Positions 20,127-29,229 of a DNA stretch of 64,000 nt are shown in pieces. Position numbers and translations under genes: made by a program. A model generated the notes under the pieces. It ran no database searches. It was not told the DNA's origin and saw nothing but the letters and a program-made list of their open reading frames with translations. The first letter of the stretch is position 1. The number at the start of each line of letters is the position of its first letter. The DNA is from Maribacter sp. HTCC2170 (GTDB lineage: Bacteria; Bacteroidota; Bacteroidia; Flavobacteriales; Flavobacteriaceae). The stretch covers positions 1,919,501-1,983,500 of the forward strand of contig NC_014472.1 in the NCBI RefSeq assembly GCF_000153165.2. Reading direction: 5' to 3'.

Positions 20127-20648
20127 ATGGACAATAAAAACGTTATCATTTCTGAGGGCAATAGACCGCTATGGCAGCGCATTATAGCTTCCCTGATTTA
20201 TACCTGCATAATTGTATTTCTTATCTTATTTTTTACCAATTTTAATTTCACTACGAATACGAAAATTCTTAAAAGTAGCTTTAGTCTACTTGAATTAGCC
20301 ATTGTTTTATTGCCCACAGCACTTGCGTTTTCCGTTGTCCGCGATTGGCATTTTGACTTGGACAATAAAAAATATAAAATAGATTATTCTTTAGGGCCGA
20401 TTGGCTTTGGAAAATGGAAACCACTGCCTCAAATTGACTATGTTTCAGTATTTAAACAACCGAAAGAAAATGGGGATTATATTTATGAGGCAAACCTATG
20501 GTATCAAAAAAACAAACATTTCAATATTTTGGAAAGTGATAATCTAGAATCGGTCTTTGAGATGGGAAAAAGAGTTGCACAGATTTTGAATGTAAAATTG
20601 TTGAACGCTACCATTCCCAATGCGCACAAATGGGTTGAATTGAATTAA
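20127..20648 (+). CDS. Hypothetical two-span membrane protein
   Basis: A 173-residue protein with two hydrophobic helices near residues 17-40 and 52-70, then a soluble basic domain of about 100 residues (PIGFGKWKPLPQIDYVSVF, ending KWVEL). The layout resembles PH-like or DUF-type membrane-anchored proteins that sit on the cytoplasmic face, but no family is recognised with confidence. It starts 14 bases beyond the atpDC terminator and ends 74 bases before the convergent M61 peptidase gene, so it is probably monocistronic. Confidence 0.75.
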   Translation: MDNKNVIISEGNRPLWQRIIASLIYTCIIVFLILFFTNFNFTTNTKILKSSFSLLELAIVLLPTALAFSVVRDWHFDLDNKKYKIDYSLGPIGFGKWKPLPQIDYVSVFKQPKENGDYIYEANLWYQKNKHFNILESDNLESVFEMGKRVAQILNVKLLNATIPNAHKWVELN

Positions 20649-20721
20649 CTAAGTTAAAATAATCATAGCCTTCTGATTTGTGAGTTTTAAAAGAGTGAAA
20701 CTTATTTCAGAATAGACCGTA

Positions 20722-22506
20722 TCATTCCTTTTCCAACCAAGCTTTCCTTTTTACTATCATTTCATCAGTTGCTTCATTGTCAAAAACCATACTGTACCTT
20801 GGACTGGAGTCAAGTTTTACTGTGGTTGTCTTAGTCTTTCCAAATCGGGTATAGTCGATGTTCAAAACATCACCTATTTTAAATTGCTTAATGATATCAT
20901 TGAATTTTTGGCCTTTTTCAAATCCTTTTCCATTGATACTTATAATGACATCCCCTTTCTCCAAACCAGCTTTATAAGCGGCCCTGTTTATTTGCGTATT
21001 TCGTTGTATGATTGCTTTTCCTTCACCATTTATACCTGCTGAAGCGCCAAAGTAGGGCTGTTCGCTTTCTTGCAATAGAATTACCCCCATGCTTTCAAAA
21101 AGGCTCTTATAATCAGGCATTTTACTCTTGTAGATATAGTTGTCGAAAAAAGCATCACCAAACGATTTACCTGCATAGGTATTCAATGTTTGATGCAGGT
21201 CATTGATGGTATATGGCTTTTCATTCTTGCCAAACGTTTTCCAGGCTAATTTCATATAATCATCTAAATTTAAATTATGATCTCTTAGGGAAAGATCTAA
21301 TGCCAGACCAAGAACACTTCCGTAAGAATAATAAGAAATAAAGGTGTTGTCTCTATTCACTGGATCAACGGTTGTTGCGGCATCAACAAAAGGAGCTTGA
21401 TAACTCATTTCAATAGGGTTAAAAAAGTTGCGCCCTGCCGAATTCCATACATAATTAAATCCTCCAGCCAATCCTTCAATATATGTTTTTGGTGTAATAA
21501 GTCCGGCCCTACATAAAATGAGATTGGTATAATAGCTTGTGAATCCTTCAGCAAACCAGAGTTCACCACTCATATTTGCTTCTTTAAAATCAAAGGGCTC
21601 CAACGATTGTGGTCGTATGCGCTCCACATTCCAAGCATGGAAAAATTCGTGTGATACCGTACCAATATTTCGTTCCATTCCTCCATTTGCAAGACTTCTT
21701 GTACTTGTCAAAACGGTTGAATTACGATGTTCCATGCCGTCACCTGATGCATTGGGAATATAACAAGCAAGAAAAGTATAGGTATTAAAATCGAATTTGG
21801 GTAATTCGGAGTATACCTTTTCTTGTTCAATAACTACTTTTTTAACCTTTTCAAAATAGGTGTCCACTTCCTCTTCGGTGCCATTGTGATGTAATGCCAG
21901 TCGAACATTTTGAGCGTCAACTTTGAACTCTCTAAGGCTAAAATCACTTATTTCTGTCGGACTATCCATAAAATATTCTAAATTGGGAGCAGAATAAGTT
22001 GTTCCAGAAACTAAAGGTAATTGGGTGGCGATCCTCCAATTCAAATCATCCCTTAAATTGAATTTCACTTGAATAGGTTTTTTCTCTAAGCTGGGAGCAA
22101 ACATAAAAGTTGCAGGAATATTTAGATGGGCATGGGTTTCATCAATTTGTGAGTATGTTCCGTCCCCTCGATTGGCGAATAAAATATAGTTGATATTAAT
22201 TGTGCCATCATGACCAGAGATTTGCCATTCATGATTATTTGGACGTATAGTTTTAAGTTTTCTTCCTTGACTATTAGTAGCAGTGAACCCATATACATTT
22301 TTAGCAAATTCATGTAAAGCATAACGACCTGGGGAAGTTCGACTCATTCTTAATGAAAAAGAAACTTCCTTTATATTGGTAAATGTAGCTGCTATTTGGG
22401 CTTCATGGTGTACAGCATTTTCAAAGGATATTTCGTAGGATATGGTTTGAGACGTACCATAAGTGCTAATTAACAGGAGAAATGCAAAGAGAATTCTATA
22501 TTTCAT
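20722..22506 (-). CDS. M61 family glycyl-aminopeptidase-like metalloprotease with PDZ domain
   Basis: A 594-residue secreted peptidase. Signal peptide to about residue 19 (TYGTSQ), an N-terminal beta domain, and a thermolysin-like catalytic domain with zinc motif HEFFH inside TVSHEFFHAWNVERIRP and the third ligand Glu in LWFAEGFTSYY. A PDZ domain near residues 470-560 includes AAYKAGLEKGDVIISINGKG. Length and order match the M61 family, which removes N-terminal Gly or Ala from peptides. It probably acts in the periplasm or outside the cell in peptide scavenging. It is single and leftward. Confidence 0.92.
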   Translation of the reverse strand: MKYRILFAFLLLISTYGTSQTISYEISFENAVHHEAQIAATFTNIKEVSFSLRMSRTSPGRYALHEFAKNVYGFTATNSQGRKLKTIRPNNHEWQISGHDGTININYILFANRGDGTYSQIDETHAHLNIPATFMFAPSLEKKPIQVKFNLRDDLNWRIATQLPLVSGTTYSAPNLEYFMDSPTEISDFSLREFKVDAQNVRLALHHNGTEEEVDTYFEKVKKVVIEQEKVYSELPKFDFNTYTFLACYIPNASGDGMEHRNSTVLTSTRSLANGGMERNIGTVSHEFFHAWNVERIRPQSLEPFDFKEANMSGELWFAEGFTSYYTNLILCRAGLITPKTYIEGLAGGFNYVWNSAGRNFFNPIEMSYQAPFVDAATTVDPVNRDNTFISYYSYGSVLGLALDLSLRDHNLNLDDYMKLAWKTFGKNEKPYTINDLHQTLNTYAGKSFGDAFFDNYIYKSKMPDYKSLFESMGVILLQESEQPYFGASAGINGEGKAIIQRNTQINRAAYKAGLEKGDVIISINGKGFEKGQKFNDIIKQFKIGDVLNIDYTRFGKTKTTTVKLDSSPRYSMVFDNEATDEMIVKRKAWLEKE

Positions 22507-22554
22507 TTTAGAGCGATTTACTAAAACGAATATAGCATTTAAATACCTAAATAG

Positions 22555-22562
22555 TACCTTTG
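22555..22562 (+). promoter_or_regulatory. -7 promoter element in front of the bioF remnant and DUF2007-like gene
   Basis: TACCTTTG matches TAnnTTTG. It lies directly before the ATG of the bioF-like remnant and about 80 bases before the DUF2007-like gene, which it may now serve. Confidence 0.45.
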
Positions 22563-22566
22563 TTAA

Positions 22567-22620
22567 ATGGACAGATTTCCAGAGAAATTATTGGAGAAAA
22601 TCAAATTGAAACGATGTTAA
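22567..22620 (+). pseudogene. Possible bioF (8-amino-7-oxononanoate synthase) N-terminal remnant
   Basis: A 17-codon frame encodes MDRFPEKLLEKIKLKRC and stops. The pattern MxxFPxKLxxKLxxR is the usual N-terminus of Bacteroidota BioF proteins, and the frame sits right behind a promoter element. No further BioF sequence follows; the DUF2007-like gene starts 22 bases later. On its own a match this short could be chance. The bioD-like remnant 420 bases downstream strengthens it. Confidence 0.35.
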
Positions 22621-22642
22621 ATCTATTAAAATCGGTTGTTTC

Positions 22643-23032
22643 ATGAGTAAGGAAAATACTTTTTATACCATAGCCTCTTTTGATTATCCTGCCGACGTAC
22701 AGATTTTAAAAGGCAAACTTGAATCTGAAGGGGTGCCCGTATTTCTTAAGGATGAAAACACACTTAATTCGGACCCTTTAATTAGCTATGCCATTGGTGG
22801 CGTGAAGCTTCAGGTGTATACAAAGCACAAGGAGAAGGCATTGAAAATATACGACGCTATTCGAGCCTATGCCTTAGATGATGAAGGAAACCCCATTGTT
22901 TGCCCAAATTGTAAGGCCAAAAAATCTGAGCTCTATTATCACAGAAAAGGAATTTTTCTTAAACTATTCCCCTTTTTTGAAAGTAGAAAATACAAGTGCC
23001 TACAATGTGGAATTATTACCAAATCAAATTAA
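22643..23032 (+). CDS. DUF2007-type (putative signal-transducing) protein with zinc-ribbon tail
   Basis: A 129-residue cytoplasmic protein. Residues 1-75 form the DUF2007-type ferredoxin-like domain (FYTIASFDYPADVQILKGKL, GGVKLQVYTKHKEKALKIY), found widely in Bacteroidota with no proven function. The end contains CPNCKAKK and CLQCG, a four-cysteine zinc ribbon. It lies between two apparent remnants of biotin-synthesis genes, so its present position may be the outcome of a deletion. Confidence 0.8.
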   Translation: MSKENTFYTIASFDYPADVQILKGKLESEGVPVFLKDENTLNSDPLISYAIGGVKLQVYTKHKEKALKIYDAIRAYALDDEGNPIVCPNCKAKKSELYYHRKGIFLKLFPFFESRKYKCLQCGIITKSN

Positions 23033-23039
23033 AAACTAA

Positions 23040-23108
23040 ACAAAAAGAATATTTACAATAGGTATTTCCTCTGAAGTAGGTAAAACAATTATTACTGAAG
23101 CTCTCTAA
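23040..23108 (+). pseudogene. bioD (dethiobiotin synthetase) N-terminal remnant
   Basis: The frame encodes KRIFTIGISSEVGKTIITEAL before a stop at 23106-23108. This matches the start of dethiobiotin synthetases: a hydrophobic strand, the P-loop GISxEVGKT, and TEAL from the end of helix 1, with a few residues between them lost. An in-frame stop precedes it and there is no start codon. The frame continues as DDKFKSVLESIQPL after the stop, where any resemblance is weak. Nothing else of the roughly 200-residue protein remains; the convergent glycosyltransferase gene begins 28 bases on. The sequence is only 22 codons, but the P-loop context is specific. Confidence 0.55.
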
Positions 23109-23135
23109 GATGATAAATTTAAATCAGTATTGGAA

Positions 23136-24623
23136 TCAATCCAACCGCTGTAATATTTCGGCTTTTTCTACTGTTGTATGTGCCTTGTAATGCTTGTCTA
23201 AATAGTCATCAATATACTCATTTGCCTCAATCTCTTCTTTGTCGAAAACCCGTCTATTTTTTCGTGTTACAATAGTTTTGGGTTTAATAACTTCCATAAT
23301 ATGCTGTAGCTCTTCAATCGATGTCTTCCTCTGATTATCATAGAAAGGGAATAATTCATCACGACAAATATTACTGGGATGGGTGGTTGATTTGGTTGGT
23401 GGATTGGTATTTAAGTTCCAATAACCAATATGGTAGCCTAAGAACAGGATGTTTTCAGTTTCCAGTTGATTTTCCTTAATGTATTTGGGAGCAGAAAAGC
23501 CTTCTCCGTTAAAAAAAGTGCCCCGCTCAAATTTGTTTCTTATGATATTTCCATACTCCAAATAGGACTCCATTGGAATCAAAAATAACAAGACAAGGTA
23601 AAATGGCCTCCATTTTAATTTCTGAACAGATTTAAACTGGATTAAGGCTAAAACAACTAATATGACCAGGATAGGGTGCAACTGTATCAGATAATGACCG
23701 TTTATTCTTCCACCTTTATAGAAAGCGATCATAATACCTAAAACAGCAACTAGCAATAGCTGGATTTTCGAATCTTTGAAATTCAACCATTTCTTTTTCC
23801 AAGCTAGAAAAAAGAAACCTAAAATAACAAGAAATATTGGGGCTAGTTTTAAAATGGAATAACGACGAGCACCGATGTATTCCAGAGGTGCAAGTATTAC
23901 TGAATTCCACCATAAATCCGAAATACCATTGAAATAATATGGCAATACGGTAAGGCCTATAATGGAAAGTATTCCTATTCCGTATAGAAAAGATTTGAGT
24001 ATTCCATGAATTTTTTGATTTTCTTTAAAACCCAAGTAAATAATGAAAAGGCCACAGCATAAAACGGCATAGGCAATATTCATTTTGGTCATTAGTGCCA
24101 ACCCCATAAATAATCCGGCCAATAAGAACCATTGCGGTTTCTCCGCTTTTATCACTAAATATAATCCAGGCATAAAAAAGGCCATGCAAATATGCTCAGA
24201 CATTACCCCTTGTAGACTACCAAATAATGTCAGGAGTACAACGCAAATAATACCAGATAATAAACCTATTCTTTTAGAATGGACTTCTTGGCCAATTTTA
24301 TAGGTAAAAAAAGCGGTTAGAGCCACTAGTATGGAACCAATAATCCTTATCGCAATAAAACTTTTGCCAAAAACATAAATAATTCCGGCAAAGAACAGGA
24401 AGGTAATAGGGGGTTTTAAATCCCATAGTTCTGTGTAGGGCAAATTACCATCTACCCAAGATTGCCCCATAAGTATAAATGTACTTTCATCACGGTCAAT
24501 ATAGTCTCGAAAGAAAAAAGGCAAACGAAGAAAGAATGAAATAGCGAAAATCAACTTAAAAACAGTTCTGTTTTTAAGTTGATCAAGATTGCTAAAAAGC
24601 GAATTTATAAGCTCGTTGAACAT
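23136..24623 (-). CDS. GT39/ArnT-like polyprenyl-phosphate-sugar glycosyltransferase, membrane
   Basis: A 495-residue multi-span protein with about ten or eleven hydrophobic helices. The first periplasmic loop has the GT-C signature FRDYIDRDESTFILMGQ with the acidic DRDE motif, then GNLPYTELWDLKPP, as in the dolichyl-phosphate-mannose-protein mannosyltransferase and ArnT group. It transfers a sugar from a lipid-linked donor to an acceptor outside the inner membrane; the acceptor is not predictable. I chose the ATG at 24621-24623. The longer frame would need a TTG at 24656, and its extra residues overlap a TATCTTGC promoter-like element. It appears to be alone. Confidence 0.82.
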   Translation of the reverse strand: MFNELINSLFSNLDQLKNRTVFKLIFAISFFLRLPFFFRDYIDRDESTFILMGQSWVDGNLPYTELWDLKPPITFLFFAGIIYVFGKSFIAIRIIGSILVALTAFFTYKIGQEVHSKRIGLLSGIICVVLLTLFGSLQGVMSEHICMAFFMPGLYLVIKAEKPQWFLLAGLFMGLALMTKMNIAYAVLCCGLFIIYLGFKENQKIHGILKSFLYGIGILSIIGLTVLPYYFNGISDLWWNSVILAPLEYIGARRYSILKLAPIFLVILGFFFLAWKKKWLNFKDSKIQLLLVAVLGIMIAFYKGGRINGHYLIQLHPILVILVVLALIQFKSVQKLKWRPFYLVLLFLIPMESYLEYGNIIRNKFERGTFFNGEGFSAPKYIKENQLETENILFLGYHIGYWNLNTNPPTKSTTHPSNICRDELFPFYDNQRKTSIEELQHIMEVIKPKTIVTRKNRRVFDKEEIEANEYIDDYLDKHYKAHTTVEKAEILQRLD

Positions 24624-24773
24624 GTGTTTTATTGGGATTGTTTCCCATCTTTGCAAGATATATAAAAAGCGGTGTATTGAATTCCAAGGCGGCCAAAAAT
24701 CTTACAATTCTATTTAAAATACATCCTTAGCATCTGGAAAATTTGAACGATTCTTTTCATTCTGAATTTCCTA

Positions 24774-26270
24774 TTAAAGATTAATAACCTTATTGTATGC
24801 GTTTTTCAACTTCTTAATCACAATTTCGATTTCTTCCTCATTTATATGCCCAAAACCAAAACGAATAGCACAGGTATTTTTATCTTGGTATAAAATAGTT
24901 TTTGGTAGAAATAAATCTAATTTTTCGGCTTCCTCAGCAAGTTTCACTAATGATATTGTTTCTATAAATTGCAGCCATATTGCTAAACCTCCTAAGGGCA
25001 TCACCCAAGTTATAATTCCTTCAAAATAAGAGTTTAAGAATTTACACAAACTATCACGACGCTGCTTGTAGGTGACTATATTTTTTTTCTTAAGTCTATA
25101 TATTTCGCCTTCAGATATAAGTTCAGAAAGCATTTGTTCTTGTATTAGATCGCCTTGCTTATCAAGTAATTGCAAATAGTTTTTAGCCTCAGAAATTAAG
25201 TTTTCTGGTGCCACTACAAAGCCCGTGTGAAAACTTGGAAAGAACGACTGTCCTAACTTCCCTAAATAAATAATCATTCCGTTGGTATCTGCACTTGCCA
25301 TTGGTAACATTGCAGACCCTTCATACTGAAAATCGTAGTCGTAATCATCTTCTATAATAGCAAATCCATGGGTTTTGGCCAATTGCAATAATTGTAATCG
25401 TCGTTTTGCGCTCAACGTTACGGTTGTTGGGTAATCTCTATTGGCACAAACATACACACAGCGTATACTTCCTTTTACAAAATGCTTTTTTATATACTCT
25501 ATATTTAAACCCTCTTTATCTACTGGAATCGTTCTAATCGTAGCACCGGCTTGTTGAAAAATCATATTAGTGGCATAATTACTTAGCTGCCCCACCAGCA
25601 CCAAATCATCTTGTTTAAGTAATAATTGTGAGACTATATACAGACTCATTTCTGTACTACGGGTGTTCACTAAATTATTTGGTTTTATATGAAATCCTCG
25701 TGTTGCGTTTAAATAATTACACAGTTGTGTACTAAAAACGGAGGGATTTAAGGCACTTGTTCTATTCCATTTATGAATCAATGGTTTTCGTTTCATTGCT
25801 GCACTATACCATCTGGAAAACTGGTACACAGGATGTAAACGCAAATCTGGTTTACCGTCGCTTAGCGCGTATTTTGAAGAAGTTTCTTCCGTTGTTGAGG
25901 CCAAATGAAATGACTGTTGAAATGGAAAACCAACAACATCGGGATAAGTATATGCCTGATGAATATGCTGAGCTGTTGCTTTAATTTTCACAGTAGATTC
26001 TTCAGGCACCAAAACAAAAGTCCCTTTATTAGCTATAATATCTACCCAACCTTGTGAAGCCAATTCTTCGTAAATAGCAACAGCTGTATTCCGATGAATT
26101 TTTAACAACTGACTTAAAACACGAGTTCCTGGTAACTTACTACCTTTTTCTAAATAGCCACGTTGTATAGCATTTATAACTTGTTGAGCCACTTGTATAT
26201 ATACGGGTTGCGCAAGCGTTTTGTCAAATGCGACAAGTTGTTTTATTATATTACCAACCGGACTATTCAT
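24774..26270 (-). CDS. MocR/PdxR-type regulator (GntR HTH fused to aminotransferase fold)
   Basis: A 498-residue regulator. Residues 18-90 are a GntR winged helix (AQPVYIQVAQQVINAIQRGY, LPGTRVLSQLLKIHRNTAV). Residues 130-490 are a type I aminotransferase fold with IIEDDYDYDFQYEG at the PLP site. The PLP-lysine motif, usually GTFSKTLFP, reads GKLGQSFFPSF: the expected lysine is Gln341 and the nearest lysine is Lys338. It may have shifted or lost PLP binding. It is divergent from a TonB receptor gene with 97 bases between, the classic layout of a regulator and its target. Leu codons in both genes favour TTA more than in the neighbours. Confidence 0.88.
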   Translation of the reverse strand: MNSPVGNIIKQLVAFDKTLAQPVYIQVAQQVINAIQRGYLEKGSKLPGTRVLSQLLKIHRNTAVAIYEELASQGWVDIIANKGTFVLVPEESTVKIKATAQHIHQAYTYPDVVGFPFQQSFHLASTTEETSSKYALSDGKPDLRLHPVYQFSRWYSAAMKRKPLIHKWNRTSALNPSVFSTQLCNYLNATRGFHIKPNNLVNTRSTEMSLYIVSQLLLKQDDLVLVGQLSNYATNMIFQQAGATIRTIPVDKEGLNIEYIKKHFVKGSIRCVYVCANRDYPTTVTLSAKRRLQLLQLAKTHGFAIIEDDYDYDFQYEGSAMLPMASADTNGMIIYLGKLGQSFFPSFHTGFVVAPENLISEAKNYLQLLDKQGDLIQEQMLSELISEGEIYRLKKKNIVTYKQRRDSLCKFLNSYFEGIITWVMPLGGLAIWLQFIETISLVKLAEEAEKLDLFLPKTILYQDKNTCAIRFGFGHINEEEIEIVIKKLKNAYNKVINL

Positions 26271-26276
26271 TGTTTT

Positions 26277-26300
26277 AAAACTGGACTAGTTTAATCGTCC
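26277..26300. promoter_or_regulatory. Candidate MocR operator between regulator and TonB receptor genes
   Basis: AAAACTGGACTAG followed by TTTAATCGTCC contains GGAC and GTCC as inverted arms ten bases apart. The first part resembles the published actinobacterial PdxR box AAAGTGGWCTA (10 of 11 positions, from memory). It is the only structured sequence in the 97-base divergent gap. Confidence 0.4.
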
Positions 26301-26367
26301 GGAAAGTTACGACTTTTGCAGAGTAAAATAAATCTTGCAATTAACAACCATTGCGAAACTTAAATAG

Positions 26368-28203
26368 ATGAAAAATACAGCCTTACTTTTTGCAATTCTA
26401 CTAATTGGCGCATTTCAATTAAATGCCCAACAAGAGCAAACTATAATAAAAGTTGATACCTTAAATGAAGTTGTAGTTACTTCAAATCGAATTGATTTAC
26501 CCTTCAAGGAAAATTCTAGAACCATAAGCATTATTACAGCAGCTGATATAAAAAACAGTTCTGCCGTTACCGTTGCAGATTTATTACAACAAGTGGCTGG
26601 TTTAGACATTAGAAGACGTGGCACTGGCGGAAGTCAGGCAGATTTATTTATTAGAGGAGGTGGTTTTGACCAAACATTATTGTTAATAGATGGTGTTAAA
26701 ATGGACGATGCACAAACGGGTCACCATACCATGAATGCTTCTTTACCACTTGAAGTTATTGAGCGCATAGAAATTATAAAAGGCCCTGCAGCCCGCGTTT
26801 TTGGGCAGAACGCTTTTACAGGTGCTATTAATATAGTCACTAAATCTACCTTAAATAATTCTGTTTCTGCAAATCTTGAAGCTGGTTCTTTTGGTCAGCT
26901 TAATGCTTCGGTAACCGTTGGGTCTGAATTAGAGAACTCAACACATATTTTTCATGCTGGAAAAATGACTTCTGAAGGGTATAGAAATAATTCAGATTAT
27001 AACAATTCTAACTTTTTTCTAAAAAGTGTTTTCAATAAAAAAGACCAACCTATTGAAATGATTGCAACGTTCTTTGAACGTAAGTTCGGAGCTGAAAATT
27101 TTTATACACCAAGTAGTTGGGGGTTTAATGAATATGAAGAAACTCAAAATAGCTTAATTGCATTTACAACCACTTTTAAGTCTGAAAAACTTAAAATGCA
27201 ACCGCGAGTGTATTGGAAACGTAATCAAGATATGTTTTTACTACAACGTGATGATCCTAACTTTTTTAGAAATTTTCATATTTCAAATAAAATAGGGGCC
27301 GAAGCTAATGCGGCTTATTACTCTTCATTAGGTATTACAGGATTTGGAATCGACATGTCTAAAGTGTATTTGCGAAGCAATAATTTAGGCAGTCGTAGTC
27401 GTTTTATGACAACCTTATTTTTGGAGCATAGATTTCAATTTGCAGACGATCGTTTAGATATTACTCCTGGAGTTGCGGTGACTTATTTTTCGGATTTTAA
27501 ATTTAATGCTTTTCCAGGTTTGGATATTGGATTTGACATTACCAGTAACCTAAAAGCATATGGAAACATTGGCTATACTTACAGAATTCCAACTTATACT
27601 GATTTATATTATAACGGAGGTGGTAGTGCAGGAAATCCGGATTTAGAACCTGAAGAAGCATTTGCGCAAGAGATAGGGTTTAAATATGTCAGTCCAAAAA
27701 TTGGAGCAAGTATTTCAGTTTTTAATAGAGATGCGGAAAATCTTATTGATTATATAAGACCAAATACAGATGTTGAAACCTTTACCGCAACCAACATAAC
27801 TAAAGTTAATACGAAAGGATTGGAAATAGATGCAGCTTATAATTTTAAGCTGAATGACTATAACCAAACTTTGGCAATTGGTTATGCTTTTTTAGATGAT
27901 AATATTTTAGACCAAAACGAAGAATTATCTCGTTACTCTCTAAACACGTTGAAACATCATTTTACAACACGATTCAGTACTCAATTATTGAAAAATGTGC
28001 GTCAAAATATCGTTTACAAATATGCAGAACGTACCACAGGACAAACTTATAATGTTTGGGATGCTTCTGTTGCATTGAAATTAAAACAAGTTGAATTGTC
28101 AATGACGGCAAGTAATATTTTTGATGCTGACTATATTGAGTCTGGCTTTACACCAATGCCACCTAGTAATGTGTTATTTGGTTTACGCTATAGTTTTAAA
28201 TAA
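26368..28203 (+). CDS. TonB-dependent receptor (BtuB/vitamin-type size)
   Basis: A 611-residue outer-membrane receptor. Signal peptide ends in FQLNAQ at about residue 20. The plug (about 30-150) contains EVVVTSNRIDLPFKENSRT, LFIRGGGFDQTLLLIDGVKM and IERIEIIKGPAARVFGQNAF. The barrel ends in NVLFGLRYSFK. There is no carboxypeptidase-like N-terminal domain, and the length is nearer to vitamin and metal receptors such as BtuB than to SusC. Divergent linkage to the MocR regulator suggests a PLP- or amino-compound-responsive uptake role, but the substrate is unknown. A terminator follows. Confidence 0.9.
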   Translation: MKNTALLFAILLIGAFQLNAQQEQTIIKVDTLNEVVVTSNRIDLPFKENSRTISIITAADIKNSSAVTVADLLQQVAGLDIRRRGTGGSQADLFIRGGGFDQTLLLIDGVKMDDAQTGHHTMNASLPLEVIERIEIIKGPAARVFGQNAFTGAINIVTKSTLNNSVSANLEAGSFGQLNASVTVGSELENSTHIFHAGKMTSEGYRNNSDYNNSNFFLKSVFNKKDQPIEMIATFFERKFGAENFYTPSSWGFNEYEETQNSLIAFTTTFKSEKLKMQPRVYWKRNQDMFLLQRDDPNFFRNFHISNKIGAEANAAYYSSLGITGFGIDMSKVYLRSNNLGSRSRFMTTLFLEHRFQFADDRLDITPGVAVTYFSDFKFNAFPGLDIGFDITSNLKAYGNIGYTYRIPTYTDLYYNGGGSAGNPDLEPEEAFAQEIGFKYVSPKIGASISVFNRDAENLIDYIRPNTDVETFTATNITKVNTKGLEIDAAYNFKLNDYNQTLAIGYAFLDDNILDQNEELSRYSLNTLKHHFTTRFSTQLLKNVRQNIVYKYAERTTGQTYNVWDASVALKLKQVELSMTASNIFDADYIESGFTPMPPSNVLFGLRYSFK

Positions 28204-28231
28204 CAATACTACTTTTCTACTTCAATTTTAT

Positions 28232-28264
28232 CTGCTCACTTTTACTTTATTAGTGAGCAGTTTT
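28232..28264 (+). terminator. Terminator after the 611-aa TonB receptor gene
   Basis: Stem CTGCTCACT/AGTGAGCAG with an 11-base loop, followed by TTTT. It starts 29 bases after the stop. Confidence 0.75.
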
Positions 28265-28336
28265 GGGTTTTAATTAACTGGTAGTTGTTTAGATTAAGTC
28301 AATTTTAAGTGCCTACTTTTAAGAGGTTTTTTAAAT

Positions 28337-29221
28337 TTGTTGAATAATTCAACCCAATTTAGCTTGAACTTAAACGATATTCCACGGGTAAAAACAATTA
28401 CCAGGGAACAATTTGTCACTAATTATTTTAAACCTCAAAAGCCTGTAGTAATAGAACGCTTTATTGAGGGTTGGCCTGCATATTCCAAATGGAATTTGGA
28501 CTATATGAGCAAGATTGCCGGGGACAAGGAGGTGCCATTATATGACGACAGACCAGTTCATCATGAAGACGGGTTCAACGAGCCACATGCAAAAATGAAG
28601 ATGTCTGATTATGTAGATTTACTTCAAAAGGAACCAACGAAATACCGCATTTTTCTATGGAATATCTTAAAAGAGATTCCAGCACTCCAAAACGACTTTA
28701 CGTACCCGAATCTAGGTCTACGGCTAATGAAGAAATTACCAATGTTATTCTTTGGAGGAACAGATTCATACACTTTCATGCATTACGATATAGACCTGGC
28801 CAACATCTTTCATTTTCATTTTGAGGGAAAGAAAGAATGCATTTTATTTCCGCAATCTGAAACAAAACATCTGTACAAAGTACCACATTCATTGATTGCA
28901 CATGAAAGTATTGATTTTGCTAACCCAAATTTTGAAAAATGGCCCGCTCTTAAGAATGCAAAAGGATTTAAGACCCACTTAAATCATGGTGAAATGCTGT
29001 ATATCCCTGAAGGATATTGGCATTATATGAGATATTTGACTCCAGGATTTTCAATGAGTCTACGTTCAATAGCCAAAAACCCAAAAAACCTATTTTCTGC
29101 ATTTTACAATGTTTTGGTAATGCGCAAATATGATGTTCTTATGAGAAGGGTGAAAGGTCAAAAATGGATTGATTGGAAGAATGAGCAGGCCATCTTGAGG
29201 ACAAAAAATGACCGGTGCTAA
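28337..29221 (+). CDS. Cupin-like/JmjC-type Fe(II), 2-oxoglutarate dioxygenase
   Basis: A 294-residue protein of the cupin_8 (JmjC-like) family. The iron ligands are His149 and Asp151 in FMHYDID and His229 in YIPEGYWHYM; a likely 2-oxoglutarate lysine lies in EGKKECILFP. The N-terminal substrate-side motif KPVVIERFIEGWPAYSKW is typical. Such enzymes hydroxylate proteins or tRNA; the target is unknown. The start must be one of two adjacent TTG codons (28337 or 28340), because the first ATG is at codon 57 inside the domain. Confidence 0.85.
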   Translation: MLNNSTQFSLNLNDIPRVKTITREQFVTNYFKPQKPVVIERFIEGWPAYSKWNLDYMSKIAGDKEVPLYDDRPVHHEDGFNEPHAKMKMSDYVDLLQKEPTKYRIFLWNILKEIPALQNDFTYPNLGLRLMKKLPMLFFGGTDSYTFMHYDIDLANIFHFHFEGKKECILFPQSETKHLYKVPHSLIAHESIDFANPNFEKWPALKNAKGFKTHLNHGEMLYIPEGYWHYMRYLTPGFSMSLRSIAKNPKNLFSAFYNVLVMRKYDVLMRRVKGQKWIDWKNEQAILRTKNDRC

Positions 29222-29229
29222 GGGCTTAT

